From Hyphomicrobiales bacterium (lineage in GTDB: Bacteria; Pseudomonadota; Alphaproteobacteria; Rhizobiales; Methylopilaceae): a stretch of 64,000 nucleotides of DNA. Both the position numbers and the translations under genes were made by a program. This document shows positions 1 through 9,200 of the stretch, piece after piece. Below the pieces are notes generated by a model. It ran no database searches. It had not been told where the DNA came from and saw only the letters and a program-made list of their open reading frames with translations. The stretch spans positions 186,001 through 250,000 of the forward strand of contig JALHQA010000003.1 of the NCBI GenBank assembly GCA_022842205.1, read 5' to 3'. Each line of letters begins with the position of its first letter. Positions within the stretch are counted from its first letter, which is position 1.

Positions 1-2
1 AG

Positions 3-119
3 CAAAATGGCGGGCCCAACCAGCATTTCGAGGAGGCGGCCACGCCGGCATTTTCGCGGCTTACGCGGGCGAACGGCGGTCCGTACAGTGCTCTGACGCC
101 CGTTGCCGAAACGCCATAG
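3..119 (+). CDS. Possible C-terminal end of an upstream gene (partial)
   Basis: An open frame enters from the left edge and stops at TAG 117-119. It gives about 38 hydrophilic residues ending in LTPVAETP. The other two plus frames also stay open for 30-60 codons but read as arginine-rich shadow sequence. It lies 89 bases before wecC on the same strand, so it could end a polysaccharide gene. No family can be recognised from so short a tail. Confidence 0.3.
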   Translation, partial: QNGGPNQHFEEAATPAFSRLTRANGGPYSALTPVAETP

Positions 120-208
120 TGGGCAAATTGCGGCAATCCTTCATTGACCAAATCGGCCACGAATGAGCTAATGCCCGCTGGCTGTGTCCAGAAGCGGCGG
201 CGGGGACA

Positions 209-1489
209 ATGCTTGAGAGGCTGAAGAGTGCGGCGCTTTTGCGCGCCGATTCTCAAACCATTGAAACGATTTCCATTCTCGGCCTGGGCTATGTCGGCCT
301 GCCGGCGGCGGCGCTTTTTGCGCTCAGCGGCAAGCGCGTGCTCGGGGTCGATACCAACCCTTTGACTGTCGAGAAGATTTCGGCCGGTGATTGCCTGATC
401 GTCGAACCGCATCTGCCGGAGAGGGTCGCGGCGGCCGTCGACAGCGGACGGCTGACGGCATCGGGCAAGCCATGCCCCGCGGATGCCTACATCATCGCGG
501 TGCCGACACCGTTTCATCCGGGCAGCCATGCGCCCGATATCAGCTATGTCGAGGCCGCGCTGCGCTCCATCGCGCCGCATATCCAGCCCGGCGGGCTGAT
601 CGTGCTGGAATCGACCTCCCCGGTCGGCACCACCCGCCATCTCGTCGAGATGCTGCGCGATCTGCGCCCCGATCTCGCAATGCCGGAAGCCGGTGACGAT
701 GGCGATATAGACATCGCCTATTCGCCCGAACGCGTCATCCCTGGCCGCACCTTGATCGAACTCGTCGACAACGACCGCGTTATCGGCGGCGTGACCCCCC
801 GTGCTGCTCAGCGTACCGCTGACCTCTACGCCAGCTTCGTCAAAGGTGAGTTGCACCTCACCGACGATCGCACGGCGGAGATGGTGAAACTCTCCGAAAA
901 CACGTTCCGTGACGTAAACATTGCGCTCGCCAACGAGATGTCGTTGATCTGCAAGGCGCAGGGCGTGGACGTCTGGGAGATGATCGCGCTCGCCAACCGC
1001 CACCCGCGCGTGAAAATCCTCGAGCCTGGCCCGGGCGTCGGCGGACATTGCATCTCGGTGGATCCGTGGTTCCTGGTGGCCGGCAACCCTGATCTTGCGA
1101 ACCTCATCCGCACCGCGCGGGAGGTGAATGACGGCAAGATGCACCGCACGCTCGACTGGGTGCGCGAGACCATCGAAGCGACAGGCGCCGAAAAAATCGC
1201 CTGCTTCGGCCTGACCTATAAAGCGGACATCGACGATTTCCGCGAAAGTCCCGCGCTCGATATCGTGCTGGAGCTGAACCGGCTCTATCCGGGCCGGGTC
1301 ATCGTGGCGGACCCGTTCGCGGATCTCTTCAGGATGCGCGACCCGCGCGCGGAAGAACTGACTTTCGCCAAGGCGGACCACGCGCTCGACGCATGCGATC
1401 TCGCGGTCATGCTGGTCGGGCATACGGCGTTCCGCGGCCTTCCGCAGCCGCACGTTCCCACGGTCGACGTCATCGGTTTCTGGCGCTGA
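209..1489 (+). CDS. wecC: UDP-N-acetyl-D-mannosamine dehydrogenase (WecC)
   Basis: Cytoplasmic NAD-dependent enzyme oxidising UDP-ManNAc to UDP-ManNAcA for surface polysaccharide. The 426 residues match the family length. The N-terminal Rossmann motif GLGYVGLP is at about 25-32. Conserved K227 and N231 sit in EMVKLSENTFRD, and the catalytic Cys281 is in GGHCISVDPWF. The C-terminal UDP-binding domain follows (FGLTYKADIDDFRESPA). It converges on the wecB operon, 6 bases from the wecB stop, instead of sharing an operon with it. UDP-glucose-type dehydrogenases look similar, but the adjacent epimerase favours the ManNAc substrate. Confidence 0.9.
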   Translation: MLERLKSAALLRADSQTIETISILGLGYVGLPAAALFALSGKRVLGVDTNPLTVEKISAGDCLIVEPHLPERVAAAVDSGRLTASGKPCPADAYIIAVPTPFHPGSHAPDISYVEAALRSIAPHIQPGGLIVLESTSPVGTTRHLVEMLRDLRPDLAMPEAGDDGDIDIAYSPERVIPGRTLIELVDNDRVIGGVTPRAAQRTADLYASFVKGELHLTDDRTAEMVKLSENTFRDVNIALANEMSLICKAQGVDVWEMIALANRHPRVKILEPGPGVGGHCISVDPWFLVAGNPDLANLIRTAREVNDGKMHRTLDWVRETIEATGAEKIACFGLTYKADIDDFRESPALDIVLELNRLYPGRVIVADPFADLFRMRDPRAEELTFAKADHALDACDLAVMLVGHTAFRGLPQPHVPTVDVIGFWR

Positions 1490-1495
1490 CGCGCC

Positions 1496-2605
1496 CTATC
1501 CGCTTTTCAGCACCGCATCGGCGATGCGCGCAGCGGCGCGTCCGTCGCCGTAGGGATTGGCGGTTACAGGTGCCCCGCCGTCCTTTCCGTCGAGATAATT
1601 AGACAGCACCTCCACAATCCGGCCTGCCCGATTGCCAACCATGGTGATGCAGCCTGCGGCGACCCCCTCAGGCCGCTCGGTCTTGTCCCGCATGACGAAG
1701 ACCGGCTTGCCTAGGGACGGCGCCTCTTCCTGCACGCCGCCTGAATCCGTCAGGATCAGATCCGCGCGGCGCATGGCGTAGATGAACTCCGGATAATCGA
1801 GCGGCTCGATCAGATGAACATTCTCCCTCTTCCCGAGAAGCTCGTGAACTGGCCCCTTGACGTTGGGATTGAGATGCACGGGGTAAACGATCTGGACGTC
1901 GCTGCGACCGGCGAGTTCGGCGAGGGCCGCACAGATCTGCCGGAACCCTTCTCCGAAACTCTCGCGGCGATGTGCGGTCACCAGGATTGTCCGTACACCC
2001 GGACGCAAAAATGAAAAACGGGCGGCGAGATTCCGGTTCAGCGCGGCGTCCGCATCAATGATGGCGCAGGCCTTCAGCAGCGCGTCGATCACCGTATTGC
2101 CTGTGACAACGATGCGTTTGTCGGACGGGCCTTCCTGGCGGAGGTTGGCGGCGGCACCTTCCGTCGGTGCGAACAGAACAGATGCGGAGATATCGACCAA
2201 CCGCCTGTTGAACTCCTCGGGAAAGGGCGCCGCGAAATCGTATGTGCGCAGCCCGGCCTCGACATGGCCCACCGGGACCATTCGGTGAAAGCAGGCGACA
2301 GCCGCCGCGGCCGCCGAGCTCGTGTCGCCATGAACCAGAGCAATATCTGGCCGGGAGGCTTCGAGATGCTTGTCGAGCGCGCCGACGACGTAGGCGAACA
2401 GCTGCGACAGCGAGCCGGCATGCGCCATTGCCTCAAGTCGGACATCGACGGCGATGCCGAAAAACGCGAAGATCGGCTCCATCATTTCCGCGTGCTGGCC
2501 GGTCGAGCACACGGTGACATCTGCGCCCCTCCTCCGCAGCTCCATGACGACAGGGGCCATTTTTATGGCTTCCGGCCTTGTGCCGATCACGATCAGAATT
2601 TTCAT
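1496..2605 (-). CDS. wecB: UDP-N-acetylglucosamine 2-epimerase (WecB)
   Basis: Non-hydrolysing epimerase converting UDP-GlcNAc to UDP-ManNAc, the substrate of WecC. The protein starts MKILIVIGTRPEAIKMAPV, the diagnostic N-terminus. It carries LVHGDTSSAAA, HVEAGLRT and the C-terminal UDP-binding LTDSGGVQEEAPSLGKP. I chose the ATG at 2605 because it overlaps the upstream glycosyltransferase stop as ATGA; an ATG four codons further up is possible. The length of 369 residues is normal. It is last in the GT2-GT4-wecB operon. Confidence 0.93.
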   Translation of the reverse strand: MKILIVIGTRPEAIKMAPVVMELRRRGADVTVCSTGQHAEMMEPIFAFFGIAVDVRLEAMAHAGSLSQLFAYVVGALDKHLEASRPDIALVHGDTSSAAAAAVACFHRMVPVGHVEAGLRTYDFAAPFPEEFNRRLVDISASVLFAPTEGAAANLRQEGPSDKRIVVTGNTVIDALLKACAIIDADAALNRNLAARFSFLRPGVRTILVTAHRRESFGEGFRQICAALAELAGRSDVQIVYPVHLNPNVKGPVHELLGKRENVHLIEPLDYPEFIYAMRRADLILTDSGGVQEEAPSLGKPVFVMRDKTERPEGVAAGCITMVGNRAGRIVEVLSNYLDGKDGGAPVTANPYGDGRAAARIADAVLKSG

Positions 2606-4104
2606 GCCGGACTGCACGCATTCGAGACAGAGAGCCGCGTGTAGATATCGGCGATCGTGCGGGCGCCGGTGTCCCAGCGGCGGCTTTCGACCGCCTGCCG
2701 GGCGCCTGCGCCGAGCTTCTCACGCAATGCGGTGTCCGCAATCAGGGATTCAAGCTTGGCGGCAAGATCCTCGACGCTTCCTTTTTCGAAGAACAGGGCC
2801 GAGACGCCATCTTCAGCCAATTCCTTCAGGCCGCCCACAGACGACATCACAACTGGCTTGCGCATGGCCATGGCCTCCAGTGGCTTGAGAGGCGTAACGA
2901 CATCACACACGCGGGCCGGAATACGCGGATAGGCGGCGATGTCCATCAGAGAATAATAGGCCTGCATATCGGCATGCGTCACGCGGCCCGGCAGGATAAC
3001 CCGGTCGTGAAGTCCCACCGCTTGCGCTTGCGTCAGCAGACGGCGGCGTATCGGCCCTTCGCCCACACCGACGAGACCGACATCGTGGCCGCGACCCACC
3101 AGTATTGCCAGCGCGACCAAAAGATCCTCCAGCCCTTCATATACTTCGAAGGACCCCGCAAAACCGATCATCAGGCGCTTTTCGGGAGTGCCCAGCCTGC
3201 TGGCGAGGGCGGCATCCTTTGGCCGGGGGACGAACACATTGGTATCCGCCCCGTTGGGCACGAGGGCAATGCGCTCGGACATAACGCCTCCGGCCACAAG
3301 TTCATCGCGCAGTCCCGCCCCCAGCGTAATGACCGCATCGGCTTCGCGCGCGGTCTGCATCTCAAGCGCGTGGCGCAGCGCAAAGAGATCCGTGCTTTCC
3401 CATCCCGGCTTCTTTGCCGCCTCGGAAAACTCCCAAAGACCACGAACCTCATAGATAAAGGCACAGCCCATACGGCGCGCGGCGATCAGCGCCGGCAGTG
3501 CGTTCATATGGTTGGAGGCCGCATGAACGATGGAGATTCCGCGGGCCGAAATATGATCCGCGAGGGATGCGGCGGCCGCTTCGAAATAATCGAGAGGCGG
3601 GCCGCTCATCCCGACCACCGAACGCAGCCGCTGGCAGACGATGCCATCGACATCTACGGCCCCCTTGGCGGAGAGATTGATCTTCCTGCGATCCCAGGGA
3701 TAACCCGGGCGCGTGGCAAGCTGCACGTCGAGGCCCGCAGCCTTTAACGCACGTACGAGATAGAATGTGCGGATCGTATAGCCGTTGCGATGGTCCGGCA
3801 GGAACGACGAGGCAAGATAGAGCACCCTGCCCGGTACGGCGCCGGCGTGTAGCCTCCCGCGCGGCGGGAGAATAACACCGCCAGCGCGACGGATTTCGTC
3901 AAGCTGCAAGATGCGGCGAAGGCGCCGTCCTCCGGGAATGCCGGACACAAGTGCCGCAGGGGCCGAAACGCCGCCGGCGCGAAAAAGCCGCCGCGCCTTT
4001 TTTCGCCGGGCATTGTGGGCCGGTGAAAAAAAGGACACGACGCGCGCCCATACGCCCGGTGTATCCAGGGCTGATGCTTGATCGGGAGGCTCGGCGCTCG
4101 CCAT
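2602..4104 (-). CDS. Glycosyltransferase family 4
   Basis: Retaining GT-B glycosyltransferase, probably acting in assembly of a surface polysaccharide. The N-terminal acceptor domain contains VLYLASSFLPDHRNGYTIRT. The C-terminal donor domain contains GFAGSFEVYEGLEDLL and the E-x7-E region in PLKPLEAMAMRKPVV. The start MASAEPPDQ lies 4 bases after the GT2 stop; an upstream ATG at 4152 would overlap GT2. At 500 residues it is longer than the 380-420 typical of GT4, owing to a basic N-terminal extension of about 100 residues. Donor and acceptor are unknown. Confidence 0.85.
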   Translation of the reverse strand: MASAEPPDQASALDTPGVWARVVSFFSPAHNARRKKARRLFRAGGVSAPAALVSGIPGGRRLRRILQLDEIRRAGGVILPPRGRLHAGAVPGRVLYLASSFLPDHRNGYTIRTFYLVRALKAAGLDVQLATRPGYPWDRRKINLSAKGAVDVDGIVCQRLRSVVGMSGPPLDYFEAAAASLADHISARGISIVHAASNHMNALPALIAARRMGCAFIYEVRGLWEFSEAAKKPGWESTDLFALRHALEMQTAREADAVITLGAGLRDELVAGGVMSERIALVPNGADTNVFVPRPKDAALASRLGTPEKRLMIGFAGSFEVYEGLEDLLVALAILVGRGHDVGLVGVGEGPIRRRLLTQAQAVGLHDRVILPGRVTHADMQAYYSLMDIAAYPRIPARVCDVVTPLKPLEAMAMRKPVVMSSVGGLKELAEDGVSALFFEKGSVEDLAAKLESLIADTALREKLGAGARQAVESRRWDTGARTIADIYTRLSVSNACSPA

Positions 4105-4108
4105 CACA

Positions 4109-5125
4109 TCACAGGGTGCGCAACTCGTGCGAATGTTGGCGGCCGGCCGCATCCCCCTTCACCACGGCATAAAGCTCCGGCGGATCGCCGAAGATGGCGA
4201 GCAGGCGGCCATGCAGCCAGCCCGTGGTGCGCGCGAGAGGAAGCGCCGCCCAGTTCCAGGCAAATGGCGCCGCAAGCAAAAGGGCGAGCAGCACCAGCGC
4301 ACGGAAGGTGAACTGCGGAATTTCGATTGGCACGGCCAGCGCGGAGCGCGACAGCTTGCGCCGGAACGACGCGTTCGACTGATCCCGCGCACGCGCCATC
4401 TGGTAGCCGAGGGTCAGCCGCGCCGGCGTGATGGTCTCCCATATGACGGCGCCCGGCGACCAGGCCTTCGGAATATTGCGGCGGCGGACCTCGTAGTCGA
4501 AGGCGGCATCGCTGCCGCTTGTCAGCGCCAGCCTCTCGTCGAACCGCAAGCCGTGCCGGGCGAACAGATCGGTATGGCCGAGCCAGTTGGATGTTACGAT
4601 GGTGATCGCGGAGGCGTGCCCGCGCCGGCTCAGCGCGTCCGCCTTGTCCGCCTTGCGCTTGAACCGCTGTTCGACAGCCAGGTAAAGCGACTTCTGCGTC
4701 GAGCTCAGAGGCACATCCGGCATGGCGGCCAGCACAGGCCCTCCCACCAGAAGCGCATCGGTCTTCCGCCATGTCGCGATCAGTTCCGACAGCCAGCCGG
4801 GAGAGACGCTTTCGTCGTCATCGACAAAAGCAAGCAGTGTCGCGCCCCGAGAGACGGCGAACTCGGCAGCGGCATTGCGCGCAGCGGGAATGCTGGGAAC
4901 GGGCAAATGCAGGTAATGCAACGAACCGGGGAGACCGGTCTCGGCGGTCGTTTTCCGTGCGGTCGCCTGTTCCGAGTTTTCGACAATCAAAAATTCGACC
5001 ACCGCCCCCGGAGGCGTTTCGAGACGCTCCCAGGACGCCAGCAACCATCGTAAAGACTGGGGCCGGTCTCGCGTAAGAGCGGCGACACAGACTTTCAACT
5101 CGGACGTATCCGCCTCCCTCGACAC
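4109..5125 (-). CDS. Glycosyltransferase family 2
   Basis: Inverting GT-A transferase, first gene of the operon leading to wecB. It opens with KVCVAALTRDRPQSLRWLL and carries the metal-binding acidic motif in LLAFVDDDESVSPGWL at about residue 100. A second conserved region is TSGSDAAFDYEVRRRN. A hydrophobic stretch near 280-300 (LVLLALLLAAPFAWNW) suggests a C-terminal membrane anchor. The sugar transferred cannot be read from sequence. It is divergent from the MBL gene with an 82-base gap. Confidence 0.87.
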   Translation of the reverse strand: MSREADTSELKVCVAALTRDRPQSLRWLLASWERLETPPGAVVEFLIVENSEQATARKTTAETGLPGSLHYLHLPVPSIPAARNAAAEFAVSRGATLLAFVDDDESVSPGWLSELIATWRKTDALLVGGPVLAAMPDVPLSSTQKSLYLAVEQRFKRKADKADALSRRGHASAITIVTSNWLGHTDLFARHGLRFDERLALTSGSDAAFDYEVRRRNIPKAWSPGAVIWETITPARLTLGYQMARARDQSNASFRRKLSRSALAVPIEIPQFTFRALVLLALLLAAPFAWNWAALPLARTTGWLHGRLLAIFGDPPELYAVVKGDAAGRQHSHELRTL

Positions 5126-5207
5126 GGGCCTCTTGTCTTCCGTGCCAAGGACAACGGAATCATCCGCCGTCCTTCACATGCCTGAAAATAGAGCATAAGC
5201 CTGAACA

Positions 5208-6128
5208 GTGGCAACCGAACCGGCTCCCTCCGACACTATTCCGTTCGACCGTTCCCATCCGGGGCATTATGGCGTTGCGATCGCGCTGTCGCCGCTCGTG
5301 CGGCGCGTGGTGGCGAACAATCCCGGACCCTTTACCTTCACGGGAACCGTCACGCACATCATAGGCCGCGGTGAGGTTGCGATCCTCGATCCGGGCCCCG
5401 ACGACGGCGACCACATCGCCGCTCTGCTGGCGGCGACAGCCGGCGAAACGATTACGCATATTCTCGTCAGCCATACGCACCGCGATCATACCGACGGCGT
5501 CGAAGCGTTGCGCGTGGCAACCGGTGCACAGATCCTTGGATGCGCACCCCATGATCCAACGGGTTCGACGAACCCTCTCGACGCCAGTACAAGCACCGCC
5601 TATGTGCCCGACCGCGAACTGCGCCACGGCGAAATACTTTCCGGTCCAGGCTGGACGCTCGAAACCGTGGCGACGCCCGGCCACACGCGCAACCATCTGT
5701 GCTTTGCGCTCAGGGAAGAGAGCGCTCTGTTCTCCGGCGATCATGTGATGGCGTGGTCGACGACGATCGTCGCGCCGCCCGACGGCAATATGCGTCAGTA
5801 CAAGGAGTCGCTGCGCCTGCTTGTGGGGCGGAGCGAGGATGCCTATTACCCGGCGCACGGCCCGTCACTGACCAACGGAAGGGCGTTCGCGGCGGCCCTG
5901 CTCGCTCATCGCGAACGGCGCGAGCAGCAGGTACTGGATGCACTTGCGGGGGGCGCACGAACGGTGCCGGAGATTGTAGGAGCGGTCTATACGGATCTTG
6001 CATCGGGCTTGCGGGGCGCGGCTGGCCTGTCGGTGCTGGCGCATCTGGAAGAGCTGACGGAGCGTGGCCTTGCCAGCGTGGTCAGCGCAGAAGGCGACCC
6101 CCGTTACGGACGCCTCCCGGGGGGCTGA
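5208..6128 (+). CDS. MBL-fold metallo-hydrolase (LACTB2-like)
   Basis: Metallo-beta-lactamase fold hydrolase with the zinc motif HTHRDH at residues 89-94, then TPGHTRNHLCF and FSGDHVMAW, which supply the remaining ligands. The C-terminal region (HREREQQVLDAL style) resembles the winged-helix part of LACTB2-type proteins. The start is GTG. Substrate is unknown; relatives include nucleases and thioester hydrolases. It ends one base before the DUF1499 stop on the other strand (TGA-A-TCA). Confidence 0.85.
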   Translation: MATEPAPSDTIPFDRSHPGHYGVAIALSPLVRRVVANNPGPFTFTGTVTHIIGRGEVAILDPGPDDGDHIAALLAATAGETITHILVSHTHRDHTDGVEALRVATGAQILGCAPHDPTGSTNPLDASTSTAYVPDRELRHGEILSGPGWTLETVATPGHTRNHLCFALREESALFSGDHVMAWSTTIVAPPDGNMRQYKESLRLLVGRSEDAYYPAHGPSLTNGRAFAAALLAHRERREQQVLDALAGGARTVPEIVGAVYTDLASGLRGAAGLSVLAHLEELTERGLASVVSAEGDPRYGRLPGG

Positions 6129-6129
6129 A

Positions 6130-6867
6130 TCAGCGCGCCGCGGTCGCGAGATCGGAGAGAAATGCGCGGATTCGCGCGGCGTTCTCGCCGAGATCGCGGT
6201 CTCCCACGCGCGATGCCGAACGCATGTCGACGCGCGAGCCTGTACCGTCGGGTGTGATGACGATCACGACATCGCTGTTCTGCTTCAGTATCAGCGATGT
6301 GACGACGGCTTCGATCCGCTGGGAACCGGAGCCGGAGTCGAGCACGCGCCAGCCGCGGCTTTCGACAAGCTGCAACGCCAGTGCATGGGTCTCTTCCGGC
6401 GGCTGCAAAACCCGCAAAGGCTCGATGTCGGGATAGGCCGCCATCTGCGTCATCGCCGCCTCGTCGCCCGGATAGGCGAGCGGGTTTTCACCTCGACCGC
6501 GTTCCGCCGACGCGAACACGAAAGGAGGCGGATTTGCCGGATCGGTGGCAATGTCCGTGAGCGGCGGAAGCTCCCATGCGCGGCCGATGAAATAGGCGGG
6601 GGCGCCGATCACCACGACGCCGGCGATGATGCCGAGGGCGGCTGCGCCCGCACCGCGATTGCCGCGCACCCAGATGATGGCCATGGCCACGATGCCGAGC
6701 AGGATGGCGGCGGCGGCGAGCACCATCGACGAGCCGAGCGTGGCAAGTGCCGGCAGATAGTCGAGCCTGCCCGTGCGCTGCGCAAAAACCGCGATGACCG
6801 CGACCGGAATGGCAAACAGGCCGAGACGTTTCGACCAGGTCGCTGTGCGGGCGAAGGGTTCTTCCAT
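6130..6867 (-). CDS. DUF1499 domain membrane protein
   Basis: The 245-residue protein has three hydrophobic segments in its first 100 residues (near LGLFAIPVAVIAVF, SMVLAAAAILLGIVAMAII and GIIAGVVVIGAPAYFIG). The C-terminal DUF1499 domain follows (LVESRGWRVLD, DVVIVITPDGTGSRVDMRSAS). Function of the family is unknown. The start is one of two consecutive ATGs at 6870 and 6867; longer readings would run into the divergent promoter region. The neighbouring aldo/keto reductase starts 137 bases away in the opposite direction. Confidence 0.8.
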   Translation of the reverse strand: MEEPFARTATWSKRLGLFAIPVAVIAVFAQRTGRLDYLPALATLGSSMVLAAAAILLGIVAMAIIWVRGNRGAGAAALGIIAGVVVIGAPAYFIGRAWELPPLTDIATDPANPPPFVFASAERGRGENPLAYPGDEAAMTQMAAYPDIEPLRVLQPPEETHALALQLVESRGWRVLDSGSGSQRIEAVVTSLILKQNSDVVIVITPDGTGSRVDMRSASRVGDRDLGENAARIRAFLSDLATAAR

Positions 6868-7004
6868 CATGCACGCATGGGTGTGCGCCATTCGCGAAAT
6901 GGGTGCAAGCCTTGCGGATATGGATGCGGAGTGTTTCTGTGCGCCTGCCCGTTTGGGGGCCTTCGATGAAGGCCAAGTTGCTTGGAAGCGTCGGGAGATA
7001 AGGA

Positions 7005-7838
7005 ATGCGCAAAGTCGTTCTGCCCTCGGGAGAAGAGGTGCCGCAGCTCGGCCAGGGCACATGGTTCATGGGGGAACGCGCGGAGCGCCGGACGGCTGAG
7101 GCGGATTCGATACGACTCGGCGTGGACCTCGGCATGACGCTGATCGACACCGCGGAAATGTACGCCGACGGCGGCTCCGAGGTGATGCTGTCGGAAGCGT
7201 TGAAGGGCATCCGCGACAAGGTATTTCTCGTCACCAAGGTCTATCCGCACAATGCGAGCGCCAAGGGCGTGCGCGCCGCCGCCGAGCGCAGCCTGAAGCG
7301 GATGAATACCGAGGTCATCGATCTCTATCTGCTTCATTGGCGCGGCAGCGTGCCATTCGAGGAAACGGTTCGCGGTTTCGAGGCGCTGCAGCAGGACGGA
7401 CTCATTCGCCATTGGGGCGTGTCGAACCTCGACACCGAAGACATGGAAGAACTGCTCGACGTCGACGGCGGCGAGCACTGCACCGTCAACCAGATTCTCT
7501 ACAATCCGTCGCGGCGCGGGCCGGAATTCGATCTCCTGCCCTTCCTGCAGGACAATTCCATTCCGGCGATGGCCTATAGCCCGATCGAGCAGGGGCGCCT
7601 GCCCAAGGCCGGCGCCCTCGGCGACGTCGCCAAGAAGCACGGTGTCGGCCCATTCCAGATCGCGCTTGCCTGGGCGATGCGCGATCCGAACGTGATCGCC
7701 ATTCCCAAAATGGCCAATCCCGAACATGTGCAAGCCAATCGCGCTGCGGCCGACATCACGCTCGATGCTGATGATCTCGCGGCAATCGACAAGGCCTTCC
7801 CCCCGCCGTCGCGCAAGCGCGGCCTCGAAATGCTATGA
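7005..7838 (+). CDS. Aldo/keto reductase
   Basis: NAD(P)H-dependent carbonyl reductase with a (beta/alpha)8 barrel. The catalytic tetrad is visible as D48 (LIDTAEMY), Y53, K78 (FLVTKVYP) and H111 (YLLHWRG). The C-terminal IPKMANPEHVQANRAA is the cofactor-binding segment. The 277-residue length is typical, and a good ribosome site (GGGAGATAAGGA) precedes the ATG. Its TGA stop is in the same reading frame as the methyltransferase that starts 12 bases later, so the two are probably co-transcribed. Substrate is unknown. Confidence 0.9.
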   Translation: MRKVVLPSGEEVPQLGQGTWFMGERAERRTAEADSIRLGVDLGMTLIDTAEMYADGGSEVMLSEALKGIRDKVFLVTKVYPHNASAKGVRAAAERSLKRMNTEVIDLYLLHWRGSVPFEETVRGFEALQQDGLIRHWGVSNLDTEDMEELLDVDGGEHCTVNQILYNPSRRGPEFDLLPFLQDNSIPAMAYSPIEQGRLPKAGALGDVAKKHGVGPFQIALAWAMRDPNVIAIPKMANPEHVQANRAAADITLDADDLAAIDKAFPPPSRKRGLEML

Positions 7839-7850
7839 GTCCATACGGCA

Positions 7851-8897
7851 ATGGCTGACGGCTGCGGCGGCTGCGCACAGAGCGATATTCCGGTCGAGGA
7901 ACAACTTGCGAGAAAACGCGCCGTCATCGTTGAGGCGCTTCAGGCGCAGGGCATCGAAGCCGAAGTCGGGCTGTGCATCGATGCGCATGGCAAGGGCCGG
8001 CGGCGCGCAACCCTTCATGCGCGCAAAGGCGCCGACGGACAGCTGCGCGTCGGATTTGCCGAAGCTCGCTCTCATGAGATCGTCGATCTCGCGACGCACA
8101 ACTGCCCGATCTTGCTGCCCGGCCTGCAGGCGTCGGCGCAGCCGGTGCGCATACTGGCGCAGTTTCTCCAGGGGTTGAAAAAACCGCTGGATGCCGTCGT
8201 TACGATGACGTCGGCGGGCCTCGACATCGATCTGCGCGGCGCGGGCGAGGTTTCGCCGAAGCTTCGGCTCGGCCTGTCCGAAATCGCCCAGCGGCAGAAC
8301 CTTGCGCGACTGTCTCTGCACGGCGATGTGGTGATCGAACTGCGTCCACCCACCGTCGTGTTCGGCCGTGCCGAGGTCATCCCTCCTCCGGGGGGCTTCC
8401 TCCAGGCGACGGAACAGGGCGAAGACATTCTCGCGCGCATTGTGCTGGACGGCGTGAAAGACGCCCGGCGTGTTGCCGATCTGTTCGCGGGTTGCGGCAC
8501 CTTCGCGTTACGCCTCGCAGAGACCGCCACCGTGCTTGCCGTGGAACAGGACCGCGCAGCCGTCGCCGCGCTCGACCGCGCCTGGCGCAAGACGCCGAGG
8601 CTGAAGCGCATCGCCCATGAAGGACGCGATCTCTTCATCCGGCCGCTCACCGCCGCCGAACTTGAGAGCTTCGATGCGATCGTCTTCGATCCGCCGCGCG
8701 CTGGCGCCGAAGCGCAGGCGCGGGAGATGGCGAATACGAAGGTGAAGCGCATTGTCGCGGTGTCCTGCAACGCCGAGACCTTCGCCCGCGATGTGAAGAT
8801 TTTGATCGACGGCGGCTACAAGCTCGGCACGGTGTTGCCGGTCGACCAGTTCCGCCATTCGCCGCATGTCGAGATGGTTGCGGTGCTGAGCCGTTAA
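7851..8897 (+). CDS. RlmD/TrmA-type RNA (uracil-5-)methyltransferase, N-terminally short
   Basis: SAM-dependent RNA m5U-type methyltransferase. It has the SAM loop LFAGCGTFALRL (about 211-222), the FDPPRAG motif, nucleophile Cys306 in VAVSCNAETFARD, and a catalytic Glu in SPHVEMVAVL. Relatives are 400-450 residues with an N-terminal TRAM domain and four Fe-S cysteines. This protein has 348 residues and starts at CGGC (C5, C8), keeping a later Cys85 but missing TRAM and the first ligand. It cannot be extended, because the in-frame upstream codon is the aldo/keto reductase stop. The exact RNA target is uncertain. Confidence 0.82.
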   Translation: MADGCGGCAQSDIPVEEQLARKRAVIVEALQAQGIEAEVGLCIDAHGKGRRRATLHARKGADGQLRVGFAEARSHEIVDLATHNCPILLPGLQASAQPVRILAQFLQGLKKPLDAVVTMTSAGLDIDLRGAGEVSPKLRLGLSEIAQRQNLARLSLHGDVVIELRPPTVVFGRAEVIPPPGGFLQATEQGEDILARIVLDGVKDARRVADLFAGCGTFALRLAETATVLAVEQDRAAVAALDRAWRKTPRLKRIAHEGRDLFIRPLTAAELESFDAIVFDPPRAGAEAQAREMANTKVKRIVAVSCNAETFARDVKILIDGGYKLGTVLPVDQFRHSPHVEMVAVLSR

Positions 8898-8927
8898 GCG
8901 GCGTTCGCCGATCAAGGAGATGATGAA

Positions 8928-9176
8928 GTGACCACCCGGAACGGCGCGCCCGCCGAGGGGCAAGGCGACTTCTTCGACCTGCTCGTACCGCAGGCCCCGA
9001 ACGAGCCGGCGCAGAAGTTCCAACCCGCTCCTGTAGACAACGACGAAGTCGAACTGGCCGATTTGCGTGACAGGCTGACTACAGCCCTCAAGCAGGTGCG
9101 CAAGGGGAAAATGGCGGCGAGTTCCGGCGAGCGGACCATTCGCAGCGCCTTCGCCGCGGCACGCCAGAAGGATTGA
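8928..9176 (+). CDS. Small hypothetical protein
   Basis: An 82-residue hydrophilic protein with GTG start and a clear ribosome site (AAGGAG 8 bases upstream). It has a Pro/Gln-rich first half and a basic helical second half (ELADLRDRLTTALKQVRKGK). No membrane segment or known domain is seen. It lies 30 bases after the methyltransferase on the same strand, so probably in its operon. Confidence 0.6.
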   Translation: MTTRNGAPAEGQGDFFDLLVPQAPNEPAQKFQPAPVDNDEVELADLRDRLTTALKQVRKGKMAASSGERTIRSAFAAARQKD

Positions 9177-9200
9177 TAAGGGTTCTTGAGCTCTTCGTAA

